Shown in pieces: positions 1 through 14,214 of a stretch of DNA of 64,000 bases. The stretch is from Holothuria scabra. Lineage: Eukaryota > Echinodermata > Holothuroidea > Aspidochirotida > Holothuriidae. The notes beneath the pieces were generated by a model that saw nothing but the letters and a program-made list of their open reading frames with translations, was not told the DNA's origin and searched no databases. The position numbers and the translations under genes are program-made. The stretch covers positions 27,713,648 through 27,777,647 of the forward strand of contig CM074189.1 of the NCBI GenBank assembly GCA_037179385.1, read 5' to 3'. Numbering within the stretch: position 1 is the first letter of the stretch; each line of letters opens with the position of its first letter.

Positions 1-3000
1 ATGGAGCAAAAAACAAGAGCTTTTGCGGGTGGGTCCAGGGACCAGCATGGAAGTTGTTTTTACTCACTCATAATTATGAATACACTAATGATTGGGCAGG
101 TCATCTTGGAGAAACTGTGGGGGCAAGGGAAAAATCTGAGTGAGAAAATTCCCCCTCATAGCCCTTTTATCAGTACCAAAGTAAAGGAAGCAGGAAATTC
201 TTAAGGATTCCATCTCACCAGTCGATGCCTCAATATTCCTTGTCTTACTTTCAGTGGCTACCTGGTTTTTAGGTGCTCTTGTCCCCTACAATCCCATTTC
301 CAAATCTTAAAACCCGCATGACTATACCTCTTTACCTATAACACAGTGAGTTTGCTGATCAAAGAGAAAGGGCACAAAGAGTTGGTGGGATAAGAAGATG
401 GAATGATAAGAGGAAGCTAATGATGAGAACTGAAACAAACCTAAAAAAATAAACTATTCCAAGTTTTGTGAACTTTACAATACTTTCTGCAGGGTCCGCT
501 CAATAGTCCCCCTCTCGGTATTGTAAGCAGCCCCCCATCCAAATCGTAACCTAAAAAATGCCACTAAGTCTACAAAGACTAGCTGTCCAGGTAACCTGAT
601 GTCCATTTCTGGAATTATCGGTTACTTAGATGGAGTTTTACCAACAGATTTCTAACCAGTTGGATATATTGGAAGAGTGTGGAATAAATTGAACTTGCTG
701 TTTCCCACATCGTTTGCTAACATGCATGGCAGAGATGAGTTGTTCAAGCTGGAATAACGCTAGTATGCATGATGAATGTGAAACATGAAGTAGCAGTGAA
801 CTATTTTTCCGAGGTGCGTACCTGTAGCATGGCAACGCTTGACATGGAGATTGTTAATAACACACTTGACTACAGTATTTACTCTAGCAGAACTGGTACT
901 ACATGTACACAACAGCATGAAAAATGTTCTTCTATGTGATGAAATTATACAGCTCTGATAAATTGATGCCCGGAAAACATAATCCAGAAAAGTCCCTCAT
1001 CAAGTTATCCCAGTTCATAAGCCTTCAGTTGCAGCCAGTGAAAATGTCTTCTTCTCCACAAGACATTTCAGATTTAGGAATAAGTGATTAGTATACCTTC
1101 CTTGCAGAGGGATTCTACTTGTCCGGATATAATTATCTGTCTGCTACAGGTTGAAACGTGAAGGGATGTCCTTGAAGTGATACTTGAACAGGCCCATAAC
1201 CGGAGTATCTAGGGGCCAGATGATACCCCCCTCCCTCTGAAACAACAATGATGTACTCAGATTGACTCTAGGGTACAGTTACAACCTTCAGAGCATCAGG
1301 GAACATTCAAAAAGTCCATTGTAAACAACTTCAAATAGAAAAAACTCTACTTCAAGAGCTTGTACACAATCTAGATTCACATTTTACAAATATATTCTTA
1401 CTAAAATTATGCTTGAATAGTTGAGCAACTGATCCCTTTATAGACAATCTAGCTATGGGCCAGGAAAAGCTTGAATCAAAGTAATGACTTATGACACTGT
1501 AAACTTTCATTATTAATTCCTTGATACCCTCCAGCCAGGGAATGGAAGTGTAACACATAATGAGATGAAAGGATCAGCCCCTGCAACAAATTAAAATGCA
1601 ATAACCAAACTTAGAATATGAAAAATAATAAATCCTCCTAAGTGTGTTCTAATATAACCAATATTCATGGAGTTCACGAACTCCATGAAGGAGAAATCGT
1701 ACCGCAATTAAAAGAAGCAAAACTGGAAGCAATCATGCAATACACGTTTGTAGAAAGCATTGACAGATTTCTAAAAAAGGAGCTACAGCAATTACTGCAC
1801 ACTGCACCCCTCTTGTACAGTTTAAGTAATTCTTCAGTGACATATTTACCACAGATTAAAAATCTTTGCACACTTGCCTACAATAGCATGTTACTGAAAA
1901 TTGGCCAAAATAAAATCACTAACTTTACAAAAGATTAATAAATCTCTCTGATAATATTTAATTCAGAACATTGGACACAAAATACCCCTGACAGATTTGC
2001 TGGCTTTTGAAGACTAAACCAGTTGCAACAGATACACTATACTCCTCTTATATATTGTCCATGAATAGAAAAGAAAATAATACTCCATATGTACACCTTT
2101 AACTGTTTAAAAACCATACCTATGTGCACTTGCTTAAGTCTACAGTATACCTGTACTCCTCTTAATTGCAATAAATTCAGATATGCAATGTTTATTTTGA
2201 CAAAGTAACTAATCTCCTCGCCAAAATATTTAATACAACATAATTCTGACAAGGTAAAAAAATTGTGCCCATTGGGTATTCAAGCTTTACCTTTGTACTT
2301 CAGCAGAAGCAAACTAGTTTCTAAAATCAGATCTTGACATAAAACTCTCTAAACGTAAGAATTAGAAAAGCAACATCCTTCAATTTACATTTGTGGGTAA
2401 CCCCTCCAACATCGAAAAACCCTTCCTTCTCACCCTCCTGCCGAATTACCCAATTATGACACAAACACTGAGCAACTTATGGAACATTTCCAGTAAATTA
2501 TCTCCATCTGAACATGGCTTACATTCAGGTTTTTCTTCCTTTTTTGCCGGTGGAGAAGTCTAAAGCCAGATAAAGAATATTTTCTGATCATGAGTACGTC
2601 CCAACTCTACTTAATCCCCAATCCAAACCAATTCACCCTCTTCTTAGAACAGTCCCTAACAATATTACATGGGATTCAGTAGTTTTCAAATTGTTACAAT
2701 TTGCATGTTCCCAACTTAACTGTTCACACTCCTGCATAAACATCCATACACTTGCACAACAAAACAATACAACACTCTGACTATCATCTTAGGCTGATTG
2801 ATACTGCAGTTGTTGGAGCAGTAGGCATCAAATTCAAACATTACTACTGGGGTACATAAAAAATTGCCTCTCATAATTGACCATACTTAGTCAGTGCTAA
2901 GAACTGCGCCGATGGAATTTACAATGTGGTTCTAGGGGCATACTGTCACATGTCACCACCCCTACTAGTTCTACTGATATTTTTCACAAAAAAGGTAAAC

Positions 3001-4702
3001 TATTCCTTTGGAAATTGTGGGGATGTCAACAGTTTTCAATGTCTTCATGAAGACTTCCACAGATAATCCGGTACACAGTAAAATCTCATCCATTCCAAAC
3101 TGACGCTGCAAAATTAAATTAATTTATAGTTAGTATTTATATCCATTAAGTGATGTCTGAAGCCAGCCGTGCCAAACTTTAAGATCCAATCCATCAAGGA
3201 AATCTGTTGAAGAAAAGAAGATAAATAAAGTATGATTTTACTTTGCACTTTATTTGAGAGTATACATGAGAATCACTGACATAATGAAATCAGGAGCCTC
3301 CGTTGTGTACATTTAAGTATGAATTTCTCGGTAAATAAACTTTGTTACATTTGTCCACTAGCTAATTTAATGACAGTTTCTACTGACGGTTGGCCAAGGG
3401 TTCTAGCTATGGTGGCCATGCACTCCTTATTTCCCCCACCCCATCCCCCAATCTGGCACTCATGGTGAGAGGATACACATTGGCTAGTTATGCATTGGGT
3501 ATGTGCAATTAATAAAAAAGACAAGCTACGGTTTCAAAGTCATGGCTAAATACCGCAATTTAGTAGCCTATTTGGGTTCCAAATGACAATTGCCTGCGCA
3601 ATATATCGTAGTATGCTATAGGCCTAGTAAAAGTATCACAATTTCACCTTCGCTACACCAAGTTCTTCTGGTTTTAACTAGTCAAGCTTTCACTATGTCT
3701 AACAGTTATGCTTCGATTCGCATGTATGAAAAATGTTATATCATTCAATAAACGTACACAGTAGTGTCAAATTTGTGTGGGTCTAGGCTACTTGCAGCAC
3801 TGTAGTGCCCAATGCACACACAACGTACGCTGCAGTTCAGGGTAACGTTAACTACACTGTTATCGTTTATACTGACCAAAGGACGAAATACTAAAACTTG
3901 GTGCTTAGATCAGGATGGATTAATCAACTTTATGATGTGTAAAACTCGATGAAACTTCCCACATATCAAGAAATATCCTTTCCCTACCTACTGTTGCGTT
4001 TGTGAGTTAATAACAAATATAGTACAATATAATACAGTTCCAAAAATGTACTCTACTCACCTTCCGAGTTTTTGTGTAATATTAGACTGCATCTCCGAAA
4101 ATGTTGTTATTTCATAATTCATGAGCCGTCTTCACCTTTAGCCTCAATATGTAAGTCAAAGGCATATTTTGGCACAATGCTACCCCAGAAGGAGTCCATG
4201 CGAAAAGTGTAAATGTAACAATGTGACCTTTTTTTGGAGCAAGTCATTCACAAATATGTTGACCTATTTCCTCGGGGTTTCTGCACTTAGCAATTCCGGT
4301 TCACGTGCAGCAGTGGAAAACTGTCACAGTAAAAGCTAAAATCACAGGGTCTGACTCCCAACTTTCGATTAACGTTTATGTTATGCACTGTATATAACTG
4401 GGCTGTAGGCTACACATTCCTGTACAAACTTGATATAAACAAATCATCTCAAGCAACTGCATCACGCCGTTTCACATAATCTATTTCCATCTGATCTAGA
4501 AAAAAAGACTTTTCAAAGGAAAAATTACTTCCAAAATTAGTTATTTCTACGCCTAACATGCATTCTCAATTAAAAAGATCGCAAAAGTATAGCCTCAGAC
4601 CTCTCCGAGCCAATCCTAATTGGTTAACTTGAATAGAAGAATGTAAGTACGACGTACTGTAAGGCAACGGCCCAGAACATATGGACTGTTGTGGGACGTG
4701 TA
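1..4702. other. Non-coding stretch, no supported gene
   Basis: I see no recognisable protein or RNA gene here. Open frames are below about 100 codons and none shows a familiar motif. On the minus strand, near 3110 and 3212, two good splice-acceptor-like sites (pyrimidine-rich followed by CAG) precede short open frames, but no matching donor or known domain supports an exon. The rest is AT-rich unique-looking sequence that could be intron or intergenic. Confidence 0.5.
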
Positions 4703-4853
4703 TAGTTAGTTAGATGGAGCTGTCAAGTCGAGCCGGCCACGGCCTTTCCTCAGTTGTGGCTTACTGGCTCATTTTCCCTACTCCATTGCTATGTGGAGCA
4801 CCACGCACAACCGAAGTAGGTTCCATTTCAGAGTCTTTGGTAAGACTCGAAAT

Positions 4854-4930
4854 GGGAATCAAGCCTGGGCCTTCCGCGTGAGAGGTCAGTAATAATAAAT
4901 AAGCATATGTTGTTGTACCACTGAATAAGT
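4854..4930 (-). repeat. Degenerate tRNA-derived SINE head
   Basis: Read on the minus strand, the segment has an A-box-like TTCAGTGGTA at about 4916-4926. An anticodon-arm-like CCTCTCACGCGGAAGG and a B-box-like GGCTTGATTCC follow (close to consensus GGTTCGANTCC). The spacing between the boxes is longer than in a tRNA, with an AT-rich insertion, so it cannot be an active tRNA gene. A worn tRNA-derived SINE is the best reading. The anticodon-like CAC would suggest a valine-type ancestor, which is only a guess. Confidence 0.3.
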
Positions 4931-5795
4931 TCAACTGAAGGTTGTAGATACCAATATGGTGTGTATTTCGTTGACTCCTCTAGTAATGAAGATTTGCGCA
5001 ATCTTTTTTTTTTTTAATTTGAGAACTGTTAGATGTAACTCCTTGTGTTGTTAATTGGCTTATATTTAAGTTTTAGATAATTCAACATTACATTCAATAC
5101 TACATGTTTGGTTGAGAAAACGAGGGAGTGGGGTTTTATTTAATTTGAATAACAGCCCCTTCCCCCGATACACCAAATTGGTTCAAGTTTGTGTTTGTGT
5201 AGTGATTTGGTTAAGATAAAACCTCATAATTTACATGCAAGCCAGTAGCTGTGTTTGGCCTTATTGTGATTGTAAGTGTCTAGTGGACTCGGACTGGACT
5301 CGACCTCGAGTCCGAGCAAAGATCAAGTCCACAAAAAGTCCTGGCTCGAATCCTCCGGCCCTGGTCACAATATAGAGCCGTAACACACACAAAAATAAAA
5401 GAAAGATTTTTGTAGTCTTTAGTACATTCTTAAGAGTACGATTGTGGAAAGGGAGGGGTGTTTTCTCCAGATGCTGTTTTAAATTGGAGATCAGTCAATC
5501 AGATTTACCTATGAGTAAAGAATAAATGTGTTAATCGTGAATTTTTTAAACTTAAGCAAGGGCCATTCCAGAAACGTCACAAGAGCAACCGCTCACCTTA
5601 GGTGGACCGAAAAAAAAAAAAAAAATTCAGACACCAATATGGGGCAGACGCTCATGCCTTCAGCTACTGTAAGGGACCTGTATTATTTTCACTAGCACAA
5701 GTGTCAAATGAGCCTATATGACCTCACCTGAGACGTATGACCAAAACCACCTGTGCAGCCTTAAGGCAGCTGAGAAATTTCCGGTGCACTTTTAA

Positions 5796-7716
5796 CCCTT
5801 TACCGCTGTGTTCCAATCGGGGCATATTTGCGCGTCCCGGGAGTGGGCGGAAAAGCGGACGTAGCACGCCCGCATCAGCTTCCGTAGGTTATTGACCCCG
5901 TGACCTTAAACTATTGTCCCTCTCGTTGTTGTGGCCGAATTTTCGGGTAGCTACTCGCAGTTTCGAGCTCCGCGTGAAACAGTAAAGATGGGTGACAGCC
6001 GCGCTCTCAGTATGGGTCCAAAAGGACCCTGTCACGGGTGGGAACTGTAAAGGACCAGGCCGGTAATGTTCTTGTGATTTGGCCCTTGGACACGACAACA
6101 CCATGAACAATTTCACACCAATTAGCTTTTGTACGTGCTTTAATCTTGGTCTTACGTACTTTCATTATACGAACATGTACCTTTGGTTACATAATTAAAT
6201 TCATTTCATGAGTAGAAATATATTCATTCAGGGAAACATCAAACATACGTCAATACATTTATACATACATACATACATACATACATACATACATACATAC
6301 ATACATACATACATACATACATACATACATACATACACACTGAAAAAAGGAGACTCAAACCGTCTGTGGGGGAGTGCACTTTGATATGCTGAGTCCGTTT
6401 GCGTGAAGACGATGTCCTTCTAGATACAAGTGGAATATATAGCCCTGCGATCGCGAAAGAGATGTTTGGCTGCGCGACGGTTCAGGAACTCGCGAAATAA
6501 ATAGGTGGCGGTGTTCTCTGACAAAAGATTTCAGATTAAGTCCTTGGTAGTACCTGGTATCATGAGCGATAGTCAAACCGGGCGACAGACGTAGGTAAAG
6601 TCGATGGCAAGGTTAAAACCAAGACTAGCCGTCGTGAAAACCCTGGTGAAGTGTACAAAATTATAATACATCACTAGTGATATATTCTAATACACTGTCA
6701 AATATTCCAGCATGGCAACATACATTTCACTCTTGGACAGGACTTATAATTTACTTGGTTTTGTAATTTGCCCAAAAGTTACAACAAAAACAATTTCGTC
6801 TGGCTACTCTTAGCAGCTCTCAAATTCTTTTTAGCTGGGCATAATGCCTTTTAAAAGTAAAATTTCGTCCTACTTGCACCTTGCATTTCTTGCGTTACTA
6901 TTTACACCTTAGATCACATTCTCATTAGCACCCTAAAAATTACAGTATACATCGCTACATAAATAGCTTCTTTACTATACAAGTTACACAGTCCCGCTTC
7001 TCAGCTTTTCATCAATACATTCTTGACGTCATTCTGATTCACTGTCTATGTAGGTAAACAGTTGCTTAATAAAGACACACATATATAGCATTTCAACTGT
7101 TACTTGAATATTTTACAACAACAACAAATGCCATCAGAAAGGTAAACAGTTGCTTAGACATACGTAAAACATTTCATTACTTAAGGATTCAATAACAAAC
7201 TTTAACTTACGGAATTTCCGGAGTAGGCTTATGACACTGAATGGACTTTTCGGTGAGAGATTGGTTGGGTTTAAAACCAGGAGCCGCCTGACCTCACAAA
7301 ATATAATTTTAATAAATATTGGCCTCTGCGCCAATATCCCTCAAGGGATCGACCTCAGCGACGATCTGCCTCAATTCACGTATTTTTGCCCCTGCGTTGG
7401 GCTTGACACCCTCAATGATGCCAAAAATTAACTATTTTGCCCTCGACGACAAAATTTAGGTCGGCTCCTCAATATTTCAGTCCATTCCTGCTGCTAGGTG
7501 TTCGGCAACTGCTTGTTTTTAGCGGGAACCGCCCTGCCTGCAGCAAGCCATAGGGGGATTAAAGCCAGGTTATTTTCCCTAACAATGGGGAGGTATGCGA
7601 ACCATCCGCACTCACCATATAGAGGCTATTGATAGCGCTCGGCCAACAGAGGGCAGCAACCGGAAATTTAATTTTAACTCTCTGTCTGCGTGACAGACCC
7701 GAACAACGGTAAAGGG
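5796..7716. mobile_element. piggyBac-like non-autonomous element (1921 bp)
   Basis: The element starts CCCTTTACCG directly after TTAA (5792-5795) and ends CGGTAAAGGG directly before TTAA (7717-7720). This gives a perfect 10-bp terminal inverted repeat inside a TTAA target duplication. CCC(T/Y)-type termini with TTAA are the hallmark of the piggyBac superfamily. The interior keeps no transposase frame: short minus-strand frames at 5889-6116 and 6355-6576 show no DDD core and no C-terminal zinc-ribbon cysteines. It holds a (CATA)n microsatellite and GC-richer subterminal segments. I read it as a deletion derivative mobilised in trans. Kolobok also uses TTAA, so the superfamily call rests on the CCCTTT end. 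Confidence 0.7.
6259..6338. repeat. (CATA)n microsatellite
   Basis: An uninterrupted run of the tetranucleotide CATA, about 19 units, lies inside the piggyBac-like element. Confidence 0.95.
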
Positions 7717-7720
7717 TTAA

Positions 7721-8590
7721 AATGTTCGAAGCTATTTTCAGTGTACATTATTCTACAACCCTCAGAAAGGTGTAATGTGAATGAAAACTTCAGGGAGGAA
7801 TAGTACCACTATAAATAAGGGTACCAATTTGTGACATGCCAATTTTAGAGCCAAATTAAGGCATTTATGTTTTGGGGTCCTTAATATATTGATTGAAAAT
7901 GGTGTTGTCTGAGTCATTTTCATGGGTTTCTGAGTTTTTTTCATCATTCGGATGGTCACATTCAGCGGAAATGATTTATTTCCCTTGTAAAGGGGACATG
8001 AATAAAGCATTAATTGCATTAAAAGCACTTTTGAATATTTAACACAATATTTAGATACCTCCCTTAGAATGTTGGACAATGTGAAGGTGAAAACTTTAAT
8101 AATTTCCCTGTTTGAACCATCCGTATCATTTTTTTTGGTGTAATTATAGGTCCTCACACCTGTTCCTTGTGTAAATTAGGACGTGGGACATGAAAACAGA
8201 AATTTGTAGTATTTTGAAATTGAAGAAGCTGGCAAGTTGGCATACACTGCATACTAAAAGTCATATGAAGGAATTTATTCTAACCCCAAATGGTAAAAAC
8301 ACAGGTTTAGGGTTTACCTTTTCTTCCACACAAAGTTTCACATCGTAAATTTTTCCACGGGACATTAATACTGTCTCTCAAAATTTGCAAATGCCATATT
8401 TCCCTTGTTTTTGTGAATTTCTCCCTTCAAAGTTTTTGGCATATCAAACATGCACAAGCTTCAATAATCCACCAGAGCTGGGAGAATCTTACAATCTGTA
8501 TGGACAATATTCCCTTAAGTATAGTGCCAATGTTTCACGTGTAAATGGGAACATGAAACTTTACGAGTGATTTTGTTGGGCCTCTCATGC
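7721..8590. other. Non-coding spacer
   Basis: No gene is recognised. The longest frame (minus strand 7762-8157, 131 codons) has low-complexity content and no known motif, so I do not call it. Confidence 0.5.
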
Positions 8591-9270
8591 ACACTCTAAA
8601 AATATTTTACACAAGTTGTGTAAAAAACTACTCAACCTATGTGTAACTAGTGCACATAGCTAACGTTGGGTAAAAATGACACAACGTTGTGTAAAAAAAA
8701 TTACTCAATTGTTGTGTAAATTGTACCATTTGCTGTGTAGAAGTGACACATCGTTGTGTAAAAAAAATTACTCAATTGTTGTGTAAATTCTACCATTTGC
8801 TGTAGAAATCACCCATCGTTGTGTAAAAAATTACCCAAATGTTGTGTAAATTGTACCATTTGCTGTGTAAAAATGACACATCGTTGTGTAAAACATTACT
8901 CAATTGTTGTGTAAATACTTCCATTTGCTGTGTAGAAATGACACAACGTTGTGTAAACAAAAACTCAATTGTTGTGTAAATACTACTAATCCCTGTGTTA
9001 AAAATGCACAACATTGTGTCAAAAAATACACAACAGTTGTGTTAAAACTGCATTTAGTTGTGCACATTCCCTGCTAGATAAAACAACGTTGTGTCAACAA
9101 ATTGACAAAACAGTTGTGTTAAAACTACATTAAGTTGTACATAACCACTATTGGGTTACACATCAAGGTGTCAACAAAGTTGCACACTGGTTGGGTGAAA
9201 AGGACAACTTAGTTGTGTAAAACCGCAGAGGGACAATACAATGTTGTGTCAACAAATCTACATTATAGTC
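8591..9270. repeat. Degenerate TTGTGTAAA array behind a CACTCTAAAAA terminus
   Basis: The segment opens with CACTCTAAAAATATTTTAC and continues as some 25-30 imperfect inverted and direct copies of motifs such as TTGTGTAAA, ACACAACGTTGTGTAAA and CAATTGTTGTGTAAA. A loose longer period of about 60-75 bp is visible between 8690 and 9000, and similarity fades after 9250. The terminus and the internal motif are the same type as the complete foldback MITE at 61592-61846, so this is most likely a subterminal repeat array of a related DNA transposon. Confidence 0.65.
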
Positions 9271-12200
9271 TTGTCAAAACTACATTTAGTTGCAAATAAC
9301 CTCAATAGGCTGAAATAGCATCATGTTAAGTAAAATGCACAACAGTTGCTACTGTCTATGCCAGTTGATATTTTGTCAAACAATGAAAACGATATATATT
9401 GAATTATAAGGTATGCAGCTTGATGTTACCAGTTGTTTAAGAAGTTTCACAAGTATAGCTCACAAAAACCAAAAGGAAAGATGTTATAATTCTGGATGGA
9501 TGAACCATTTATTTACACTCCATACCCATATTAAAGTAAAATACATACTTTGTATTCGGTGCAGTTTATTATTACTTACACCTCTAGCGGATTGACTTCC
9601 AGTATTTGTTACTTTTTTAAAGGCAGTCGAGACAGCAATCCAGCTAATTAGCACACGTCAGAAAAAAATAGAACAAAAATCTCAAAATATCACAGGAAAG
9701 AACGGTATTTAAACCATGTGACAAGTATCTATGTCAAAATGTAGTGTATCATTAAATATATTTTGACAATTTTCACATCATAATATACACTGTATCATAA
9801 TTTATATTTTGACTTTACTCATCATAAACCTTCCTCTTTTCACATGATGTACCATTCATTGGTATCTTAACAGATACAAGTCTCACAGTATTAACTTCAT
9901 TGCAACAGTTTTCTGGACTAGAGAAAATGCAATTTTTTTCAACAAAGCACATTAAATAACTTTAAGAAGACTATAATTTGACAGAATATATTAACCTTTT
10001 GCTCCAGCAGCTCATTTTCCCTTCTGAAGTAATTGTTTACCAGAATACAGTTCATTTAAGAGGTCTTTCAGGTTATAAGAGACCTTAATTTTGTGTACGT
10101 AAAATGAAAGCTTTTGAATATTTGTCAATTACAAAGAATTCCACACAGATGCAGGACTATACAGCCTCAACTATACCGTAACCAATAAAGAAATTTTTGG
10201 TTACAGTAGTGTAAAGTTATTGTGCAATTGCGGTGCAGAATTAAGTTCAGAAAAAATGTAAAAGAAAAATCTGATTGGATTGCCACAGTAAAATAACAAA
10301 GACTTCAAGAATTTCCTTTGAAACAAATTTACATTGAAGTATTATTGAAACTTTGAAAGAATCTGAAACCAGTGCAAAGAGACACTGCAACCAGCTTGTC
10401 TTCATTTGAGGAGGAAAGCTACCTTTCTATGAAACTGTTTATATTTTCTCAAAATCTGGTCTTTCACAAGTTCCTACAAAATAGGTAATGAACAAGCTTT
10501 GAACCGATATATGTCCAAATAAATATCCATCCGGAGCAGAAGATGGTCCATACTATATTAGAACTACCAAAGTGCTACGCTTTTTTGTCCGCACCAATCC
10601 TGGAGTAAATGTGGAGTCACATTTTCAAAGAACAATCACTTGAACAGATAGGTCATATCTGTAGAGTAGAGGAATGCAAAATTGATTTACTTGAATGAAG
10701 TTGAGGAATTCAGGCTTTGAACTGAATCAACTGAGTCAGTAAATTTGCGAACTTCCGCGATTCCTCATGGGAAATTCACGTCTCCGCTCATGCTCTAGTT
10801 TACCAAGACACTGATACAAGTTTGTTATGACCTGCAGGTAGAGAAAAATAGATAAATGTTAGACGGAATTCACAAAAGTGCAAAAACATTACACTTTTCA
10901 GCTAAAGAGTGATTGCTTCAAATATGTGCCATGCCAATAGTGTAATTTACAGGGAATGATAATAAAATTGACAAGGAGGAAACTTCCGAACAGTTGCCAA
11001 TATGTGCACTGCATCAGACTTTGGCAGAGTTTTGGGGAACTTTTAAGCATTCCGAGGATGCTTTTTCCACCAAATTTGCACAGCCCCAGCAATCTGTCAG
11101 CATGCATGAAAGAGTTACCACATTCAAAGTTTGGCATTCGGTCCGTTCGGAAGAACAGAGCAATTGGCATAACATGCAGTACACAAACCTTATAGTTCAA
11201 ACACATTAAAAGTAATAAAAATGCACATAGTGCACACCAGGAGAATTATTACACTGTGCAGTTTTTCTATCATCACCACCATGATGCAGAAAAATGTGCA
11301 ATCACACATATCATACTCACTCCAGAGGCCTTCAGTTTAAGAATTTCCAGGAGTGCTGCAAATCACACTCCTCAGGGAATTAAGACTCCTGAGCGTGGTA
11401 GGTATCCTGTTTAATTAACTTCAACAAATTAAACACTCTCCATTTAGGTGAGCAAACAATCACACTCCTAACAATGATTTGAAGTAAGTGATGGTGTGCA
11501 ATCACACCCGCATGCCTAAAAAATCAATGCCTGCTCACTGAATTGCACTTCATCTAGGTAGCCTTCCTACAATTCTCAGCTCCCCCATCCTCCCCCCATT
11601 CAAATCATGAGCCCAGTTCTTTCTATAAAGTTCATTTTGAGACAACCGGAAGGTGGGAAGTGACCACAGACTTCCTCTTCCTTTTATGACTGGTGCAACT
11701 TAAGTCTGCAGGACTTTTATAATCTAGATCCCTGGCCCAAATCAAATCTTCCCAGGGTTCTGGGTTGTCAATTTGGCCTCATAGGCTAAAAGCATAAAGC
11801 CGCAATCACATAATTATGCATTCCGATATGATTGTAACTTGAGTCTGCATGTTTTAATCGAAACTGTCTCTAATTTTGTGGCCAGAAAGAACCTTAAGTT
11901 TACCAACCTGTGTAAATATGATTCCAAATCCAACCCAAATTTGTTTTAGGGTGGCTGTGACTGAAAAGAAGAGTTTCTAATTTATAAGTTCTAACTCGAG
12001 TCCGCTTGACCAGAATCTAGAGCTCTGCAGACCACTCAGCTACTCTATGATGTTACATTTACAAGTACTGACTCTTTTGCAGCCCCAATAATAAGACACT
12101 TATAAATGCTTACCAATTTATGTGTGCATCTTGTCCAGGGTAGGCATTTGAACAGGCTCCTGGTTTTACTCACTTTGAATTTTTCTAAATTTCTTCCATG

Positions 12201-14214
12201 ATACAGCACATAAAAGGCATGCCCACTGCCTAAAAAGTTGATTTTCTATGGGAACAAACAAACAACATATACATAAGTCAAAAGCCAGCTGATCCACCTT
12301 CATCTGAATAGTCATCACGAATGCATTGGTTTCTCTTATCATAGAAACCAAAACAAAAAACAAAAGAAAAAAAAAAACAATGAACTGCTAGTGTTACCAG
12401 AAAATTACAACTGTACATAAAGTTGGAGCAAACTTTTTTGTGCAACTTCTGATTGATCTGAGTTTTAACCCTTTGTCGATGTCTGCCAATAATCACACTC
12501 CTCACAGTGATTGGAGTTGAGTGGTCGTGTGTGATACTATAGCTCTTTCATGCCTCAAAATTTAACGTCCATTACTAGTGCCGCCGAATAACTGGTACGT
12601 ACTGATCGCTGGTGGGAAGCTTCAAAATTCAAGTTCTGCTTCTCTCAATAGTTTATCATTTGGGGGCATGACACTGTGATTTCAAACTATCACTTGCTTC
12701 AAATTACTGTGCAAAGTGAATTTTGTGCACACTACTCTAGTCAAAGAATAGGAAATGACTCATTAATGTCTCTACAATCCCGAGGCTTACCAATCAAAAT
12801 GTCGGACAGCATACGGCAGACCAAAATGTTCCACACCAAAGCTTCCCCACTCTTTGTCAAAACATCCTCATGTGGAAATGTACTGTATATGGTATACATT
12901 CTACCATGAATGTGCTAGGTGGTTGTAATGCTGTGAATTAAGAAAGGAAAAGAAAACTTGTCAACAGTTACTGTAAAACAAAAATAATAATATTCAATTA
13001 CTACAGTAATTTCTACAATTGACACAGGCCCCTACTACAACAATTAAGCCTAAGTATGTTACAGCTAAAAAAATAACTAGTGTACATGTGGCCCTAAACA
13101 ACAGCTGGGGTCAATTACTGCCTTACTTACCTTTATTGGGCCCCATTTTGTCAGAATTGACTAATCTCCATGATATAGCTGAACATTATTCACCTCACAT
13201 CACCCATGGAAAAAATATTCTTCAATAGTGTACTTGGAGCTTTCATTACTCTTCAAAACCATGTCAATGAATGCCTGTTTTAATCGCCGATATATTTAAA
13301 ACACAGGTATTTGCCATATAATGGTGACAATTCACCTGTAAAATTAAAATTCTCCAGTCAGTTACAATCTAGAAAACTGAGCAACAAATCAAAAATCATT
13401 TTAAATACTGTAGGCCTATGTCTGATTGTCTGTAACGTTACACTTTAGCTAATTTGTTTGTTTACTTTTTCCAGTCCTTCCGACCCTCTGGCAAAGGGCC
13501 GTTCGGCGAAACCAAACTTGAAACTGCTTCTCAAGGAAATACTGTTTGGGCCTAGGCCCTACATTATTGTGCAGTATAAATGTATACCTGTAGGCCTAAG
13601 TTGTAACAACAGCACGGTATTACTATTATTTAGTGCAGGCTATATACAGTGGTAATTTAGGCTACAGTTCTTTTGCCATAGTCTAGCCTAACGTTAGGCC
13701 TACTGTGTGCCGCTACGGCTTCCAGCATGTCTTTGCTTCATCCTCAACGAACAAAATAACTGAAAAGTCTAACTTCTCACCCAATCTTCAAAGACCATTT
13801 GCAGGGAAGAAAGTTTCACCTTCTGCTTGTCAATTGTATCCATATTTTGAAGAGAAAGTTAAATGTATTGTGTAGGATGATTTCGGCAGTCACGATGCTG
13901 CGCTGGTTCAACGTACGTATACGTATACGGATAACATAGACGCGCGCGTAGACTATGTACACTGGGATTGTGTAGCCTGTGTGCAGTACTGTTACTGCTA
14001 GAGTTTGAAATTGAAATGCTGTGAAAAAAATTGTAACCATGAAAATGATCTTTTAATTCTAAATTATAATTTTTAATGTTTTAAAAAATTATATTCAGTT
14101 TGAAAATATTTTATAACCTTAAAAAATCTCTTTCAATTTTTTTTTGTTATACGAATCAATTGTTTTACTTTTTTATACCTTTGCAGTGATCACTTCCTTG
14201 AACTTAAAACTACA
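9271..14214. other. Non-coding stretch, no supported gene
   Basis: I find no transposase, no other recognisable protein and no RNA gene. Recurrent AATCACACTCCT words occur at about 11366, 11459 and 12492, indicating a worn dispersed repeat. Around 13400-13720 TAGGCCTA and TAACGTTA palindromic words cluster. The interval might be the inside of a large element delimited by the similar ends at 8591 and 14305, or unrelated host DNA between two element remnants. Confidence 0.45.

Noticed and set aside
2990..3212. Two minus-strand acceptor-like sites followed by short open frames
   Set aside because: No donor, no known domain, and the two candidates are only about 45 bp apart in incompatible frames.
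7762..8157. 131-codon minus-strand ORF
   Set aside because: No motif, AT-driven composition, and no regulatory or splice context.
11321..11355. Possible 35-nt minus-strand exon with TTTGCAG acceptor and GTGAGTATG donor
   Set aside because: It lies among AATCACACTCCT repeats, has no neighbouring coding exon and the frame does not connect to anything.
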